6,096 bases of DNA, from the NCBI GenBank assembly GCA_902826385.1, contig CADEEU010000232.1, positions 1 through 6,096 on the forward strand. The letters run 5' to 3'. This DNA is from an uncultured Acidobacteriota bacterium (GTDB lineage: Bacteria > Acidobacteriota > Blastocatellia > Pyrinomonadales > Pyrinomonadaceae). The notes below the pieces were generated by a model. It worked only from the letters and a program-made list of their open reading frames with translations. It did no database searches and was not told the origin of the DNA. Position numbers and translations under genes: made by a program. Shown here piece after piece: positions 5,968 through 6,096 of this stretch (its first letter is position 1; every line of letters begins with the position of its first letter).

Positions 5968-6096
5968 TTAAGTAGAATGGTTTCTGCGACGGGCTTCCGA
6001 GATCGGTATCGGTGCGGACGCGGGATTGTACGCGCGGCGTTTTTGCCACTCCGGGAGTTCGACGTCATCGTCGTAATCTTCGCGACACGCTACTAT
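5968..6096 (-). CDS. C-terminal end of an unidentified protein, 5' part outside the window
   Basis: The minus-strand frame is open from the right edge for 42 codons to TAA at 5970-5968. The readable end is hydrophilic, with an acidic patch then a basic, Pro/Ala-containing tail (REDYDDDVELPEWQKRR, then AYNPASAPIPISEARRRNHS). Such composition suggests a flexible soluble C-terminus. It ends 20 bp from the pssA stop, a normal tail-to-tail arrangement, and the codon choice resembles the neighbouring genes. I do not recognise the protein. A competing minus-strand frame here starts only at a GTG (6049) and runs into the pssA coding region, so this frame is the better candidate. Confidence 0.5.
   Translation of the reverse strand: MVACREDYDDDVELPEWQKRRAYNPASAPIPISEARRRNHST

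Overview
The window reads as chromosomal DNA of a Gram-negative-type bacterium with moderate G+C by eye. I lean towards Acidobacteriota of the Blastocatellia/Pyrinomonadales type. That rests only on the style of the proteins (a short-form PSD next to PssA, an FtsL with a long basic tail, a GufA-like ZIP), so the lineage is an inference. I saw no mobile element, CRISPR array, tRNA or rRNA.

Left part (1-2864, minus strand): the start of a division/cell-wall (dcw) cluster, transcribed right to left as rsmH (16S rRNA m4C1402 methyltransferase), ftsL (divisome bitopic protein), then ftsI (septal transpeptidase, cut by the left edge after 419 codons). The gaps are 20 and 9 bp, so the three are almost certainly one operon. 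No mraZ lies directly before rsmH, its usual position. Instead there is an AT-rich gap of about 400 bp (2865-3262) with a good sigma70-type promoter for the dcw operon, which would give a leader of about 230 nt.

Right part (3263-5947, plus strand): a ZIP-family metal transporter, a 69-residue two- to three-helix membrane protein with a GIGQIYNG motif, a perfect 9-bp intrinsic terminator, and then a phospholipid pair. In that pair, a short-form phosphatidylserine decarboxylase is followed after 12 bp by PssA. PssA makes phosphatidylserine from CDP-diacylglycerol and serine, and PSD converts it to phosphatidylethanolamine, so the two genes form the complete PE branch.

Right edge (5968-6096, minus strand): the C-terminal 42 codons of an unidentified gene converging on pssA.

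The most notable single observation is the PSD self-cleavage site, which reads Phe-Ser-Ser-Arg where the family normally has Phe-Gly-Ser-Arg. No convincing new multi-gene system is visible; most of the window is housekeeping.
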